Positions 62,619 through 64,000 of a stretch of 64,000 nt of DNA are shown piece by piece. A program made the position numbers and the translations under genes. The notes beneath the pieces are model-generated. The model searched no databases. It had not been told where the DNA came from and saw only the letters and a program-made list of their open reading frames with translations. The DNA is taken from NCBI GenBank assembly GCA_003577315.1, contig QEVK01000002.1, positions 62,001 through 126,000 of the forward strand, read 5' to 3'. The DNA comes from Hyphomicrobiales bacterium. GTDB taxonomy: Bacteria > Pseudomonadota > Alphaproteobacteria > Rhizobiales > Rhizobiaceae. How positions within the stretch are numbered: the first letter of the stretch is position 1; each line of letters opens with the position of its first letter.

Positions 62619-64000
62619 GCAAAAGAGCAAGTTCCGCCCGGCGGCGGCGATCACATCGAGCCGGTCGATCTGAGGCAGGCGCTCGAGGAGCGCTACCTCG
62701 CCTATGCGCTGTCGACCATCATGCACCGGGCGCTGCCGGACGTGCGCGACGGGCTGAAGCCCGTCCACCGGCGCATCATGCACGCCATGCGTCTCCTGCG
62801 GCTGAACCCCGACCAGGGTTTCGCCAAATGCGCGCGCATCGTCGGCGAGGTGATGGGCAAGTTCCATCCGCACGGCGACCAGTCGATCTACGACGCGCTG
62901 GTGCGTCTCGCCCAGTCCTTCTCGGTGCGCTATCCGCTGGTCGACGGGCAGGGCAATTTCGGCAACATCGACGGCGACAACGCCGCGGCCATGCGCTACA
63001 CCGAGGCGCGCATGACCGAGGTGGCGACCGCGCTTCTGGAAGGCATCGCCGAGGACGCGGTCGATTTCCGCCCCACCTACAACGAGGAGGACGAGGAGCC
63101 GGTCGTCCTGCCCGGTGCCTTCCCGAACCTCCTCGCCAACGGCTCGTCCGGCATCGCCGTCGGCATGGCGACCTCGATCCCGCCGCACAACATCGCCGAA
63201 TTGTGCCGCGCCGCGCTGCACCTGATCGACCACCCCGACGCCGAGGTCGAGGACCTGATGAGCCGCGAGCCGGCCGAGGACCCCGACGAGAACAGGGTGA
63301 GGGGACCGGATTTCCCGACCGGCGGCATCATCGTCGATTCGTTCGAGACCATCCTCGACGCCTACAGGACCGGGCGCGGCTCGTTCCGCGTGCGCTCGAA
63401 GTGGCGCACCGAGGACCAGGGCCGCGGCACGTGGCAGATCGTCGTCACCGAGATTCCCTACGGCGTGCAGAAGTCGCGGCTGGTCGAGAAGATCGCCGAG
63501 CTGCTCATCGCCCGGCGCCTGCCGCTGCTGGAGGATGTGCGCGACGAGAGCGCGGAGGACATCCGCCTCGTGCTCGTGCCCAAGAGCCGCACCGTCGATC
63601 CCGCGCTGCTGATGGAATCGCTGTTCAAGCTGACCGAGCTCGAAAGCCGCTTCCCGCTCAACATGAACGTGCTGTCGCACGGCAAGGTGCCGGGCGTCAT
63701 GTCGCTGAAGCAGGTGCTTCAGGAATGGCTGGAGCACCGCAAGGAGGTGCTGGTCCGCCGCTCGCGCCACCGCCTCGGCGAGATCGACCGGCGGCTGGAG
63801 ATCCTCGGCGGCTACCTCGTCGCCTATCTGAACATCGACGAGGTCATCCGCATCATCCGCGAGGAGGACGAGCCCAAGCCGGTGATGATGGCGCGCTGGG
63901 ATCTGACCGACCTTCAGGCCGAGTCGATCCTCAACATGCGGCTGCGCGCGCTGCGCAAGCTGGAGGAGTTCGAGATCCGCAAGGAGTTCGACGCGCTCAC
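62616..64000 (+). CDS. parC: DNA topoisomerase IV subunit A (partial, runs off the window)
   Basis: ParC is the DNA-cutting subunit of topoisomerase IV, which decatenates daughter chromosomes. The first 461 residues are visible: [23 protein letters not shown], the catalytic tyrosine in [10 protein letters not shown] (about residue 128), and the tower and coiled-coil regions up to [16 protein letters not shown]. Features favouring ParC over GyrA are the start [19 protein letters not shown] and the shorter breakage-reunion domain. The helix-4 region reads [17 protein letters not shown]. The C-terminal beta-propeller lies beyond the edge. Confidence 0.93.
   Translation, partial: MAKEQVPPGGGDHIEPVDLRQALEERYLAYALSTIMHRALPDVRDGLKPVHRRIMHAMRLLRLNPDQGFAKCARIVGEVMGKFHPHGDQSIYDALVRLAQSFSVRYPLVDGQGNFGNIDGDNAAAMRYTEARMTEVATALLEGIAEDAVDFRPTYNEEDEEPVVLPGAFPNLLANGSSGIAVGMATSIPPHNIAELCRAALHLIDHPDAEVEDLMSREPAEDPDENRVRGPDFPTGGIIVDSFETILDAYRTGRGSFRVRSKWRTEDQGRGTWQIVVTEIPYGVQKSRLVEKIAELLIARRLPLLEDVRDESAEDIRLVLVPKSRTVDPALLMESLFKLTELESRFPLNMNVLSHGKVPGVMSLKQVLQEWLEHRKEVLVRRSRHRLGEIDRRLEILGGYLVAYLNIDEVIRIIREEDEPKPVMMARWDLTDLQAESILNMRLRALRKLEEFEIRKEFDAL

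Overview
The window is a chromosomal core segment from a G+C-rich alphaproteobacterium, most likely Rhizobiales (Hyphomicrobiales; Phyllobacteriaceae/Brucellaceae-like). Evidence: the block fabD-fabG-acpP-fabF-mltG-yicC-gmk, the metC/aapJQMP pair, a purM-purN/AI-2E-family/hdaA/ppk1-ppx/rnd neighbourhood, an Omp25/Omp31-type porin, long-tailed L9 and S6 proteins, and an NDUFS4-type complex I protein beside tRNA genes. I see no insertion sequence, prophage, integrase or CRISPR array. About 65 protein genes and two tRNA genes (Pro-UGG, Arg-UCU) can be supported; the last gene (parC) runs off the right edge.

Layout. 0.1-4.3 kb: AraC-type regulator, YnfA membrane protein, cyclopropane fatty acid synthase, then the rpsF-rpsR-rplI ribosomal operon on the minus strand. 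4.6-11.3 kb (plus): fatty acid synthesis (fabD, fabG, acpP, fabF), mltG, yicC, gmk and a YdcH-type small protein. 11.3-18.9 kb (minus): lptF-lptG-lptD-surA-like-pdxA-rsmA, a tightly packed run centred on LPS export and outer-membrane assembly. 19.2-21.8 kb (plus): pepA, holC, a membrane protein. 21.8-25.1 kb (minus): crotonase, ABC-F ATPase, DinB protein. 25.2 kb: ndk. 25.7-31.5 kb (minus): PAS-GGDEF-EAL c-di-GMP enzyme, moaE, moaD, pgsA, uvrC. 31.6-33.7 kb (plus): a pteridine-reductase-like SDR with folB, then an outer-membrane barrel protein. 33.8-38.3 kb (minus): GST, RNase T2 with a small secreted cysteine protein, rlmJ, purN, purM. 38.5-40.9 kb (plus): CDP-alcohol phosphotransferase, AI-2E family protein, hdaA. 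40.9-42.4 kb (minus): FAD monooxygenase, zinc-finger protein. 42.6-46.3 kb (plus): ppk1-ppx. 46.4-49.3 kb (minus): rnd, MFS transporter, cupredoxin. 49.5 kb: aspS. 51.4-55.8 kb (minus): aapJQMP general amino acid transporter, divergent from metC. 57.4-59.3 kb: tRNA-Pro, NDUFS4-like protein, tRNA-Arg, a single-domain response regulator divergent from a Crp/Fnr regulator. 59.3-61.1 kb: methionine gamma-lyase divergent from an Lrp/AsnC regulator. 61.2-64 kb: a secreted protein of unknown function divergent from parC.

Functionally the window couples envelope building (fatty acids, LPS transport, phospholipids, murein), nucleotide and cofactor supply (gmk, ndk, purMN, pdxA, moaDE, folB) and information processing (S6/S18/L9, rsmA, rlmJ, aspS, holC, hdaA, uvrC, parC). 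Many neighbours overlap by 1-4 bases (ATGA, GTGA, TGATG), suggesting translational coupling.

The gene content is conventional; the most interesting signals are non-coding. They are a four-tier, 92-nt imperfect hairpin whose outer arm would bury the parC ribosome-binding region and start codon, a perfect inverted repeat inside the acpP promoter, a perfect 16-bp palindrome between the response regulator and the Crp/Fnr gene, two FNR/FixK-type boxes, and two intergenic palindromic elements that look like dispersed repeats. All of these were found by reading; none has been tested by search or folding software.
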